A stretch of 64,000 nt of DNA. Source: Areca catechu. Lineage: Eukaryota; Streptophyta; Magnoliopsida; Arecales; Arecaceae. The translations under genes were made by a program, and so were the position numbers. Shown piece after piece: positions 35,251 through 46,121 of the stretch. Positions within the stretch are counted from its first letter, which is position 1. Every line of letters begins with the position of its first letter. Under the pieces are notes generated by a model. The model searched no databases. It saw only the letters and a program-made list of their open reading frames with translations, and was not told where the DNA came from. The stretch lies in contig CM038053.1 of assembly GCA_021397845.1 (NCBI GenBank), positions 140,568,541-140,632,540 on the forward strand, given 5' to 3'.

Positions 35251-35879
35251 ATCAGGAAGGTCTTTGGGAAGTTTATCTGGAAAGTCCTCAAAACTAATGT
35301 CTACTTCTTAGGGTTGTTCCTTAGGGACTTGTTCCTAGACCTTCTCTATGGGCAATACTTTACTTTCATTTACTATGTTTGATCCTGGTTCGTCACTCCT
35401 TCAAATTCTATAGTGGGTTCAGGATGTTTTTCTATGAGTTCCTTAGTGATTTCAACCTTGGGTCTATATTCATCACACTTCTCCACTAGACTTGATTCTC
35501 AGATGTCTTCTTTGGATTTCTCAATAGGCTCAGGGATTTTTTCACTTAAATTCTCAGTGGGCTCAATCTTTTCTCCCTGAAATTTGTCAGAAGGCTCTTC
35601 ACTCTGGGTTGGTTCATGAATCTCTTTTGTGGCAAGGGTTCCCTCAGTTATCACATTCTCTAACTCTTTGGCCTTGATCAGGTTAACTTCTGGCTTCTTT
35701 TTCTTTAGGCTAGTCGATTCTCTTTTAACCTGGTCTTTAGGATGGGTTGGACTGATTGTAAATTTCTTTCCATGGTGATTAAAGGTACAGGTATTGGTCC
35801 GACCATAAAGGATGGCATCGTAATCGTAAAGCCAGGGTCGACCTAGGATAATGCTACTGATGCCCATGGGAAGGACATT
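35251..35879 (-). pseudogene. NA7 protease, C-terminal part, and acidic linker
   Basis: 35499-35867 encodes MGISSIILGRPWLYDYDAI, the end of the aspartic protease, then a Lys/Glu/Pro-rich linker (EPIEKSKEDI). Gyp8 is inserted just upstream: the target ACATC is read as ACATT at 35875-35879 and ATATC at 48075-48079. Confidence 0.8.
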
Positions 35880-37904
35880 TGATGCGAAACGATGTGATAC
35901 GGTATAAGATGATCTAATTTTAGTCTAAGATGTTTTAAAGAGCAATGATCATAGCAGTAAAGCAACTAAACATGACAGACTAAAGAGATTAAAGAAAGTA
36001 ACTAACTACTTACCCGCAATCTGATCCGCAAGCTACAAAGAATAAGGACCCGATGGCTAGAAAACCATCTAAGACTAAGCTATTCCATGCTTCAACTACC
36101 AAATCAAATGAGAAAGGATTGGTTGCTTATCCCAATGGAGATTCTCTTTGACTCGAGATAGATCGGCTATTTGGTCACTCAGATCTCGTAGCAGGATAAA
36201 GATCGGGACTTCAGATTTCAGATCTACCGTCTAATCTCGGTTTGAAAACAAAGGATCCATCCTCTAAAGTCCTTGAACACCTGGGATCTATAGAGAAGGC
36301 TGCAAACAAGACTTTAAGAATGAAGTAAATATGATTCAAAATAAAAAAAGGAAGGGTTGGACGCGTAGAGCTTGAAGAAGATCGGTAGTAGCTTGTCGAA
36401 TCTGGCAGAACCTTCACTAAAGGACCTCACCGTCTTGAGCTCTCAAGGACCTCCCCGTCTTGAGCTCTTAAGGACCTTCCCGCCCTTAGAGAAAAATACT
36501 AAAGCCTAACCCAGCTTTGTGGAAGAAAGAATGCATCTTTATTTCATGAATGAATAATAATAATTACAAGGGGGGATGGGGTCCTATTTATATGTTTTTT
36601 TACATATGAAGATAACATAGGACTCCATTTGAATTTAAATTACAAATTTGAACTTCAAATATTCCTTGGCTTCATTGCATCTTTCTTGAATTTAAAATTT
36701 GAATTGGCTTTTCATGGATTAGGCGACAACTTGAGATGAGATGAAGGCTTCTGGCTTGTGCGACAAAATTAAGATGTGAGATGGCGCTAATCCTTTCTTA
36801 ATTTAGCGCTAATCCTCCCCACTTCTTGGCATGAAATCCTTCTTAATCTGATTTTTAATCTTCCTTTGTCAGCAACATGAGATAAGAAGTCCTTTCGAAT
36901 GCTTGAATTCGAGTTTAAAATCTTTCGTTGTATTTAAAAGAAGTTTGGATGAGGGGGCTTCCATTTGATCTTCAAATTTCATCTCTTATCTTAGGGCACT
37001 TTGAATTTAAATTCTCCCTTAATCTTGGAATTCTTTCAAACTTCAAATATGCTGGTTATCTTGGAATTGGTGTCAAGAAAGGAAGAAAGTAGATGGTGCA
37101 CATTCATCTGGGCGTGAATCCTTTTGGCATTAGAAAAAAGCATTTGGATAAGGCTCCCTTTGAAATGTGGATGACTCCATCTAATCTTGGATTCTCCCAT
37201 TTAAATTTGAACTAATCCTTGGTATGGGCATCATCTGGAGTGGAATGGGCGACAATGAGAGGGGGGGTGCCAGATGAAAAGCAGAGTCCTTCTACTTTAC
37301 TCCTCTTAAATGGGTGCCTCCTTGAAACTGAAATGGGTGATGAAGAATAAATGGGATGGGGTGCCTCTCTTGGATAAGGATGACTTTGTCTTGATGTCCC
37401 AATGTCTGGATGTTCCAATGTCCGGATGTCCCAATGTCTGGATGTTCCAATGCCCGGACGTCCCAATGTCTGGATGTTCCAATGTCCGGATGTCCCAATG
37501 TCTGGATGTCTTGTGAAAAATTTGGACAACCCTTTTTTACCTAGAATTGATCCACCAAGGTGATGATGACTTAGGTCTTGGGTACTTATGATACCCCTTG
37601 ACTTATTCAAGCACTAATTACAGGACTCAATTTGGACAATTCACCAAACAAAATAAATTAATGCTATTTACAAGACTCTTAAATCAATTGATGGACTTAA
37701 TGAACTCAATTGATAACTTAACAACCCTAATTGATCAAATTACATACAATTTGATCAAATTACAACTCAATTTGACTTAATTACAAACTCAAAACAACTG
37801 GGACTCAAGTGTTCTTTGTGAAGAACAAATGGACTTACTCATTGGTGATCCAAATTGAATTGGAAAAGGTTTGCTTCCTCTTCTTGGCTCTTATGTCCTC
37901 ACCA
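35880..37904 (-). repeat. Gyp8 3' LTR (2025 bp)
   Basis: TGATGCGAAACG..CTCACCA. Minus-strand TATA box (plus text TATTTATA, 36585-36592). Contains the GGATGTCCCAATGT minisatellite. Pairs with 46122-48074. Confidence 0.92.
37388..37512. repeat. 13/26-bp minisatellite in Gyp8 3' LTR
   Basis: Alternating units TGGATGTTCCAATGTC and CGGATGTCCCAATGTC, about nine half-units. The 5' LTR has fewer and more degenerate units (47604-47685), explaining part of the 72-bp LTR length difference. ORFs rich in DIGTSRHW on the minus strand are products of this repeat. Confidence 0.85.
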
Positions 37905-39310
37905 ATTCTCCCAAGATGGGAGGAACTCGACCCCATCGAGTATGGGTCAATTCGGCTCTGGTAATGTTCTAGCAAGTTAGGGTTCAACTTTTGAAAATCC
38001 TCTCTGGTGATCCAAGAATCCTCGGACTTAGGTCTCCCTTGCCAACAAACTAGATATCTTTAGTAGTTCTTATTTCTAGTAGTTATGATCTTATCATCCA
38101 TGATCTACTCAATCTTTTCTCTCCTCTCTGGTAATTTGGTTGGTAGACATTTTGGGATAGGGTCACTCTCAAAGGTGGGATCAGGCTCAAATGGCTCATT
38201 AGGTATCACCATTGGTTCCTTAAACTCGGCTAGATCAGATATATTGAAGGTTGGACTAATACCTAACTCAGATGGTAATTCTAGTATATAAGCATTAGGT
38301 CCAATCTTCTTTATAATCCTATACAGTCCAGCACTACGGGCGTGTAGTTTTTTCATGGTTCCGATTGGAAACCGTTCATGTTGTATCCTAATCATGACGA
38401 AGTCCCCTTCGTTAAACTCTTTAAATCTCTTATATAAGTTAGCCTCATGCTCATATGATTCATTGCTCTTTTTAATTTTGTTACTGATTTCGTTATGTAA
38501 TGCTTTGATATGTTGTGCAAATGACTCGACTGATTCGGAAATGCGGGCATACATGGGTAATGGAATCAAATCTAAAGGTTTTCATGGCTTGTACCCATGT
38601 ACAATCTCAAAAGGACTCTTACTAGTAGACCTATTGATTGAATTGTTATAGGCAAACTTTGCTCTAGATAGTAATAGGTCCCAATTGCCAGTATTCTCCC
38701 ATACCAAACATCTTAACAAGTTTCCTAGACTTCGGTTCACTACCTCAGTCTGGCCATCAGTTTGAGGGTGATAGTAGTAGAAAACTTCAGCTTAGTCCCT
38801 AACATTTGCTAGAGGGTTTTCTAGAAATAACTTATGAACCGTACATCCCTGTCAGACACAATTGTCTTGGGTAAACCATGTACTGACCACCTCATCTAGG
38901 AAAAGTTTTGCAACTCTAGAGGCATCGAATGTTTGTGAACAAGGAATAAAATGTACCATTTTAGAAAATCTGTCAACCATGACAAGATGGAATCATGTCG
39001 CCTCATGGTTTTGGGTAAACCTAGAACAAAGTCCATACTTAGACTTGCCAAGGGCAGTCGAGCACAAGCAAAGGAATATAGAGGCCAGTGTTCTTCTGCT
39101 TTTGCTGCTTTGCAACAGTACAAGTTCTACACCTAGCCACTATTTGAGCTACATTTCTCTTAAGACTTGGCCAGAAGAATTGGTCCTCCATTGCTAGAAT
39201 AGTCTTATTTCTTCCAAAATGTCCTGCTAAGCCTCCAGCATGGATATCCTAAATCAGAAATTTTCTAAGGGATGTTCTAGGTATGGAAAGCTTAATTCCT
39301 TAAAAAGATA
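37905..39310 (-). pseudogene. pol: Gyp8 integrase and chromodomain
   Basis: 38896-39123 holds the integrase core start (SLSMDFVLGLPKTMRRHDS), then shifted frames. Near 38800-38880 the sequence reads TIVSDRDVRFISYF, so the catalytic Asp motif is kept here, with two stops right after it. 38105-38569 encodes the C-terminal domain (GDFVMIRIQHERFPIG, GPNAYILELPSELGIS). The chromodomain lies at 37920-38104 in another frame (SWITREDF, NPNLLEHY). Confidence 0.85.
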
Positions 39311-39316
39311 ACCATC

Positions 39317-40340
39317 TCACAAAGTATAATCACTATCCAAACTAGATGGTCCTAGCTTGATTTTCTCATAGATTTTTCCAAAATCTGGACAAGACTCGTA
39401 CTGCTCCTTGAGCTTGTCAAATCCAACAACCTCAGTATTGACACAATTCAACAACATTGATCGGTGACTAAGGGCATCTGCAACCTTATTCTCTAAACCA
39501 GCTCGATGCTTCAACATGAAAGTATAAGACTGGAGATACTCTACCCACTTAGCATGTCTTGGATTTAATTTCTTTTGAGAGTTTAGAAACCTAAGTGCCT
39601 TATTATTAAAGTACAAAACAAATTCTTGTGAGTAAATAATGTCTCCAATATTTAAATGCTCGTACTACCGCATAAAACTCTTTACGTAGGTTGAGTACTT
39701 GGATTTAGCCTCATTAAATTTTTCACTAAAAAAAGGCTACAGGATGACTCTCTTGACTAAGTACTCCTATGCCAACACCCGAAGCATTACAAGCAACTTC
39801 AAACACTTTAGAAAAATCAGGAAGTCTCAAGATCGAGGCTTGTGTCATCTTCTCTTTTATCTCTAGGAAGGCTCTATCAGCATTCTTGGTCCACTTAAAG
39901 GCTCCCTTCCTAATGCAATGTATAATTGGTGCCACAATGGTGCTAAACCCTTTGATAAATTTTCTATAGAAGGTGGCTAATCCATGTAAACTACAGACAT
40001 CATGGATATTCCTAGGTATGGGCCACTCAACTATTGATTTGATCTTCTCAGGATCAGCTACTACTCCCTCTGGGGTCACTATAAAACCTAAAAATACTAT
40101 CCTAGTGGTCATGAAGCTACACTTTTTAAGATTGGCATACAGGTTTTCTTTCTTAAGTGTTTGACACACTAGATAAAGATGGTCTAAGTGATCCTTCCTT
40201 GTCTTACTGTATATGAGGATATCATCAAAGTATACAACTACAAATTTTCCTATAAAGGCTCTTAATACTTGGGTCATTATCCTCATAAAAGTGCTAGGAG
40301 CATTGGACAAGCCAAAAGGCATTACCAACCATTCACACAA
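39317..40340 (-). pseudogene. pol: Gyp8 RT C-terminal half and RNase H
   Basis: 39726-40340 encodes the RT palm with catalytic YFDDILIYS near residue 36 and the thumb (SLHGLATFYRKFI), running into RNase H (CNASGVGIGVLSQ, where Asn replaces the first catalytic Asp). A frameshift near 39725 leads to 39317-39616 (LRFLNSQKKLNPRHAKWVEY, NKVADALSHRS). Confidence 0.9.
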
Positions 40341-40367
40341 ACCATCCTTAGTCTTAAAGGCTATTTT

Positions 40368-41510
40368 TCATTCATTCCCAATTCTGATCCTAACTTGATG
40401 ATAGCCACTTTTAAGGTCAATCTTCGAGAAAATGGTTGATCCGGCCATCATATCTAACATATCATCCAAACGAGGAATTGAAAACCTATATTTAATAGTG
40501 ATTTTGTTGATGGCTCTACTGTCGACACACATCCTCCAAGTGCCATCTTTCTTGGAGGTTAACAAGGCTGGAACTGCACAAGGACTAAGACTCTCTCCAA
40601 TGAATCCTTTATGAAAAAGCTCCCCTACTTGTCTTTGCATCTCTAAGTGTTCTGTAGGGTTCATACTATAATGTGGGAGGTTTGGCAATGTAGCTTCTAG
40701 GACTAGGTCTATGTCATGTTGGATGTCCCTTAATGGTGGGAGTTCATTTGGCAAGTCTTCAGGAAACACATCCTGAAAGTCTTTCAAAAGCTCTACAACT
40801 TCTTTAGGGTGTTCAGGTTTAGGTTGTTCATGAGTATCTTTAACCACTAAAACTCCAATGGGTGCACCTCCAATGATTTCTCTTTTCATTTCCTTAGCAG
40901 TAATTCGGTTCAATCCTAGCTTCTCTTCTTTCAAATTACTGGACCCCCTCTTAATGTTATCCTTGGGTGGGGTTGAATTTATGACTATCCTCTTACCCTG
41001 ATAATTAAAAGAACAAGAATTTGAACTTCCAAATAGGGTAACATCATGGTCATATAACCAGGGACTTCCCAAAATTATGCTATTGACTCCCATTGGTAAC
41101 ACATCACACCAGACCTTCTCTTGGTATGACTGGAAATAGACAACCTGACAAATCGACATAATGAGAATTGAGGTTCCATCAGTCCATGAAACCTTATAGG
41201 GGTTGGGATGGGGTGCTGTAGGTAAACCTAGACTTTTGACTGCATTGGTAGAAATGGCATTGATACAGCTCCCACTGTCTACAATGATCTTACACACTTT
41301 GTCCCCTAATTTGGTGAAGGTTTGCAGGATGTTGGTCCTACGCCAGTCCTCGTTCTTCCTGGTCTGAGCTAGAATACACCTAACAACTCCTACAAGGTCA
41401 GGTGACTCTATTTCCTCCTCATTATCATACTCCTCTGCTAAATCAAGCTCAGCTTCATATACTTTTTCTCCACACTCTTTAATTGCTTCAGGTTCCTCTT
41501 CTTCTCCCAT
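40368..41510 (-). pseudogene. pol: Gyp8 protease and RT N-terminal half (380 aa open)
   Basis: Acidic linker (VGVVRCILAQ), protease KIIVDSGSCINAIS near residue 85 with intact DSG, ILGSPWLYD near 150, linker, then RT fingers (GTWRMCVDSRAINKITIKY, FSKIDLKSGYHQVRI near the end). A frame change at about 40368 separates it from the palm. This is the longest open frame left in Gyp8. Confidence 0.9.
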
Positions 41511-41993
41511 CTCACCTATGTGTAGGTTCTGTACAGGGATTTGTTAGCAAAATGGCCAACCTGATGACACCTATAACACTCTACATTCTGACTTCCTTCT
41601 CTATGTACTATAGGTGCTCTTCCTTTATCATTCATACGACCTATTACCAGCCTTTCCTCGATCATCCATTCGACCAATGGTGCCTTTCCTCGATCATCCA
41701 TTTGACCTACTGGTGTGGGTTGACTAGGCTGACTAACAGGAACTTGGCTTGACATATTCTAGGGTTACTAAACCTATTGAGTTCAAATAGATAGATACGT
41801 TGTCTTCTTTGAAATCGTTCACAGTCTTTAGCAACCTGGTAAGCATGTTCCAAATCATGTACTTCCCTTAGAAATAGTTCCCTTCTAATATCCTCATTCA
41901 AGCCTTTTCAAAACCTAGATAGTGTCATAGATTCTGACTCGACTACACCAATCGCATAACAAACTCATTGAACTTGGCAATGTACTCGATCAC
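41511..41993 (-). pseudogene. gag: Gyp8 gag, C-terminal piece with zinc knuckle
   Basis: 41516-41755 includes CYRCHQVGHFANKS, a zinc knuckle whose last Cys is Ser. Before it a basic, Pro-rich linker contains a repeated MDDRGKAPLVE/MNDKGRAPIV unit. 41707-41901 carries ELFLREVHDLEHAYQVAKDCERF. Ends at the Trim9 insertion; 41989-41993 is its ATCAC target copy. Confidence 0.85.
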
Positions 41994-42353
41994 TGATGGG
42001 AACATTGACCTACACGGATCTTGAAGCAGCACGGATCTTGGAGCAGCATGGATTTTAATAAATTCAAATTCAAAAAAATTAGTTGGTTAGGATTGATTGT
42101 TTTGAAATTTGATTTAGGATTTGGTTGGTTAGGATTATGATATGGATGGCTTATCTTATCCTATCTTTGAATCATCTCTATCTTGTATTCAAATTCAAAT
42201 GAGGGTTGGACAGGTCTATAAATACAACCCTCAGTCCTTTGTAAAAAAAATAGTTTTGATCAATAAAGAGTTTTTTGAAACAAAAATTAAAAAAATAGGA
42301 TACCCTAATCTTCGGTGACCTCTCAGCTCGCCAGTGATCCTACCCTGACATAA
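41994..42353 (+). repeat. Trim9 5' LTR
   Basis: 360 bp. TATA box TATAAATA at 42217-42224 and AATAAA at 42262-42267, giving the plus strand as sense. Begins with a three-fold 18-bp unit GCAGCACGGATCTTGGA (42012-42060). Confidence 0.92.
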
Positions 42354-44101
42354 AATTTGTATCAGAGTGCAAAAAAATTAGGGTATCCCAGATTTTCTTT
42401 CTTTCCCATTGGTCCTAGTGAGTCCCTCCACTTCCCATCTCTGATCCCGTTTCTACCCAGCCACCGTGACTCCCGAATTAACCACCGTGCCGATCACATC
42501 ACCCAGTTTCTTCTTTCGCCATCGACCAAAGTCCGACCTTCCCTGCCAAACACCACTCCATAGAAAACCAGGACTCGTAATTTCAACTTTTTAAAGTGGT
42601 TCCCACTTCATTCTCTGCCACCGCCCGTCTCCCAATCTTTCTTCAATCTCACGTCTCGCTATAAGTTTTCACCGGCCAAAAGCCTTCAAATCACTCGCGA
42701 GCTCCACAGCAAGTCTTAATTCTTTCATAGATAATCAGTCAATTCTTCACTTGACCTCTTTCTTCAGAGAAATCCCAGACAACGGGCCCTTTCTTCCGGC
42801 CAGCGCTTCTTGTCCGTCCCGCTCCTAGGATGCCACCATCGATGACGGCACCACCACCATCGTCGTCCTCGCCTGCTCACTCCTCCAGCACTCCCTCTCT
42901 CTCCTCTCCACCGGAATCCACCGCCATTGCTAACCTCCTCTCTTGGATCAGCAGATCTCTCCATCTCGGCCATCGGCTTCCTTGACCTCCCTCTCCCAAA
43001 CCTCTCCTGGCTCTTCCACCATCGCAAGATGTAAGCATTCCCCATGCCCGTCTCGCCTCAGCTTCCTTTCGCCAGATTCTATGGTCATCAATCCCTCACT
43101 TCCGCCCACCCCCCTCCTCTCTGCCTTCAATGCCGCTGCTATGCCACAGAACCACCATACAAAAAAAAAATCTCTCTGGTTCACCGGAGCTTGTAGTTTT
43201 TGTTGTGCAGTTCCCTAGACTGGACTGGAGAACCCATCTGTTGCCCTCTTCGTCGATTCATCCATCCGTCCTCTTATAAACCTCTGAAGCTTTCGAGACT
43301 TTGTTGTCGAAGCACTAGTTTGCCTCCAAAGACAAGTAGATAGCTTCCGAAGGGAATGCAAGTCATCGACGAAGAGCCTGTCATTGGTGCAGGTCATGGT
43401 GCTCGTCGATTGCTGCACGGATCTCCTCAAGGACAGCAACTTCTGGGATCTCCCCAACCCTCCGTCCGCGTAGCCACCATAGCGGACCTCCTTGCTGCCC
43501 GCCACCACGACCCCGCTTGCTCCTCCTTCTCCTGCCACCCCCTCCACAAGCTCCCCGAGCTTTCATACGATCCTCTGGTTCTGAGATCTCATATGCCGTC
43601 TCATCGCTCATCAGCATCCTCATTGCCATCCGAGGACCACACATCTGGATCCAATCATCGGCCCTCGCCGATGCCCATGGTGCCCAGATCAAGCCACTTC
43701 TCCCAGGCCGAGCCCCCCCTCCTCTCTACCTCTTGTGAAGCCCGACGTCATCGCCGATTTTGCACCGCCTCACCTCCACCGGTGAACGCCCGCCAGATTG
43801 CCCTTCGAAGACCTCCCGTGTTCCCTTTTTTTTTGGAGAAGGAAGCAGCGCACACAAACGTGAAAGCACTGCCCGGTTCCTGTTGCCAACTTCAGACTTG
43901 CAAAGCTGCACGATTTCAAAGTAGCACAGATTTCAAAGTTGCACGGCTTCCAAAGCTACATGGATTTCAAAGTAGCATAGATCTTGGAGCTATATGGATC
44001 TCAATGATGTACAAATCTCAGAGCAGAGTTTTGGACATGGTTCATCAAAGCCCCCGCTTGTTTTGACTCGACGAAGTCGAGTTTTTCCCACCTCAGGGGA
44101 A
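42354..44101 (+). other. Trim9 internal region, GC-rich, unidentified
   Basis: No retroviral domain. 42400-43860 is GC- and CCTCC-rich, with open frames on both strands (for example plus 43356-44066, 236 aa, Ser/Pro/His-rich; minus 43381-43692, Arg/Gly-rich). None looks like a known protein and overlapping frames on both strands argue for base composition rather than coding. The sharp composition change suggests captured host DNA. 43897-44035 holds about six copies of a 20-22 bp unit (GCACGGATTTCAAAG type) related to the LTR repeat. Confidence 0.55.
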
Positions 44102-44444
44102 TGATGGGGACATCAGCCCGCACGGATCTTGAAGCAGCACGGATCTTAATAAATTCAAATTCAAAAAAATTAGTTGGTTAGGATCTATTTTGAGATTTGA
44201 TTTAGGATTTGGTTGGTTAGGATTGAGATATGGATAGGCTTATCTTATCCTATCTTTGAATCATCTCTATCTTGTATTCAAGTTCAAATGAGGGTTGGAT
44301 AGGTCTATAAATACAACTCTCGGTCCTTTGTAAAAAAAAAGAGTTTTGGTCAATAAAGAGTTTTTTGAAAAAAATATTTAAAAAAATAGGATACCCTAAT
44401 CTTCGGTGACTTCTCAGCTCGTCGACGATCCTACCCTGACATCA
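44102..44444 (+). repeat. Trim9 3' LTR
   Basis: 343 bp, TGATGGGGACATCA..CTGACATCA. TATA box TATAAATA at 44306-44313. One 18-bp unit shorter at the start than the left LTR. Confidence 0.92.
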
Positions 44445-44958
44445 GTCACGGTCTTACTACCTTGGGTCAAGTCCTGCCTTTGATCCAACAGCCTTTGTTG
44501 ATATGTTAATGGCACATACTTTTCTCTCAACTTGTCCTTCATATCCCTCCATGTAACTATGGGCATGTGTCCTCTCTGAAGGGTCAATCTCTCAATATTA
44601 CCCCAATACAATCGTGCTTGTCAGACTAACTTGAACTTTGAAAATTTTACCTTTCTCTCCTCTAACATTTCTACCATTTAAAATATTGATCCATGTCGCT
44701 CTCCCAATTTGTATAGACCTTAGGATCTATGTTCCCATCGAACGTTAGTGCATCAAATTTAACACTCCAAAAGGTTCTATCTTCTTCAGTTTCATCCTGA
44801 GTTGGGCATCTAGGATTTGGATTAGGAATAGGATCAGGATGTTGGGCTCTTGGAATATGAACAAGAGTGGGTCTAGGAGGCATAATGTCTGGCTGAGACG
44901 CATGAGATTCCTTAAGGGTTCCCATTCTATGCTCAATTTGGTCTAGCCTACCACTCAA
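44445..44958 (-). pseudogene. gag: Gyp8 gag, N-terminal piece
   Basis: 44671-44958 encodes the coil and PRP-rich segment to NWESDMDQYFKW. 44414-44611 continues the capsid-like domain (MYWGNIERLTLQRG, LREKYVPLTYQQRLLDQ) up to the Trim9 site. A frameshift near 44660 separates them. The gag start proper is upstream near 45095 (MTTRAGTP) behind stops. Confidence 0.85.
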
Positions 44959-46103
44959 CTACCTAAACTGTTCAGCAAAGTATGCCTAAACTATTCAGTC
45001 AAAGTACGCATCAGGCTTTCTAGATTGAAATCCATAGATGCATATATACTGGCTTGAGTCTGTTGATCTTGTTATGGGGTACCTGCCCTAGTAGTCATGC
45101 AGTGCAAACAGTACAAATTAACCTAAGTCTAGGGTTCCTAGACCTAGGGGCTAATATAGTGCTTAGTCAAGGTAAATAACCAAGACTGTAGTAACTCCTC
45201 GATTTGCCAGGTAAGAGATGGGGTGGTGGGAGGCTCCCCTCACTTTCGTGAGGTCCTAATTAAAGAACCACCAGTCTGCTTAGGGTGTTTGCCTCAGGAC
45301 CTCTAGCCTTAGACACCAATTCTCAGAAGCACACACAGAAGTGACTACTACAATGGGTTAACACGTATATAAAACCCGACCTGTTGTTGTCCTTAGCTTT
45401 AAGTGCTACTCGATTTTAATTAAGGCTTAGGACTATGTAAATGGGGTTGGTTTTTTTGGGCTAAGGAAAGGGTCTCAATCCTTCCCTTATGTTATATTGC
45501 TTGCCCTTAAGTGTTTTCAAGTAAAATGAATGTACAATCAAGATAAGATAAGATAACACTAGCAATTCAAAATTTAAACTTTAAATTTCAAATTTTAAGT
45601 TTAGATTTCAGATTTGGATTTTAAATTTTAAATTTTAAATTTTTAAATTTTAAATTAAAGAAATTAAACTTTTATGGAATTTAAACTATATGCTGAAATT
45701 CTGAAATAGAAATGTTCTTAGGCAGTAATCAGGCTTGCAGAAATTCTATAGACTGAATTAAATCCTAAGAAAATACCAGAGAATAAAACCAAATGTAATT
45801 AATCCAACAAAATAAAAATCAAAATTTTTTGATCTTCCTACATGTATAAATAATTAAAATAACAGACCATATACTGGAATGGACGGGATGTAGAAAATTA
45901 ATCCTAAAGATGCATTTCTCTTCGTTTCTTCTTCAGGGGTCAATTCATAGCGGCACCCCTACATGCCATAGGAGATTTCCTTTGAATGGGATGTGAGGGT
46001 TATGCAGCCCTACTTTTTCCTATGACCGGACGGCCATGATGAAGCACCCGATCCGAGTACATAAAGAGAATGCAACAAGCATGAAACCCTAATCTAACAT
46101 AAT
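44959..46103 (-). other. Gyp8 5' leader
   Basis: Decayed gag start to about 45095, then non-coding. Contains the conserved hairpin block (45238-45253) and, at 45567-45660, a low-complexity stretch of repeated AAATTT/TTTAAA. Confidence 0.7.
45238..45253 (-). promoter_or_regulatory. Leader hairpin with GAAA loop (Gyp8)
   Basis: Sense CCTCAC-GAAA-GTGAGG, a perfect 6-bp stem closed by a GNRA tetraloop. It is flanked by TAATTAGGA upstream and GCCTCCCAC downstream, as in the other leaders of this type. Confidence 0.45.
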
Positions 46104-46115
46104 GCTCTGATACCA
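46104..46115 (-). other. Gyp8 primer binding site
   Basis: Sense TGGTATCAGAGC, perfect initiator tRNA-Met site, 6 nt inside the LTR edge. Confidence 0.92.
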
Positions 46116-46121
46116 ATAAGA

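Larger units (their letters stand above)
41994..44444 (+). mobile_element. Trim9: small LTR element without pol
   Basis: 2451 bp with direct LTRs 41994-42353 (360 bp) and 44102-44444 (343 bp), termini TGATG..CATCA (left copy CATAA). Target duplication ATCAC/GTCAC is at 41989-41993 and 44445-44449. Primer site TTGTATCAGAGT (42357-42368) is initiator-Met type. A purine-rich stretch CTCAGGGGAA lies before the 3' LTR. The 1.75 kb internal region has no gag or pol motif and is much more GC-rich than the surroundings. Fits TRIM/LARD-like non-autonomous elements. Confidence 0.9.

Noticed and set aside
37212..37610. 132-codon minus-strand ORF with repeated DIGTSRHW
   Set aside because: Translation of the LTR minisatellite; the same text in the other LTR is broken.
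43356..44066. 236-codon plus-strand ORF in Trim9 as a host gene
   Set aside because: Ser/Pro/His-rich with equally long frames on the opposite strand, no recognisable domain; best explained by GC-rich composition.
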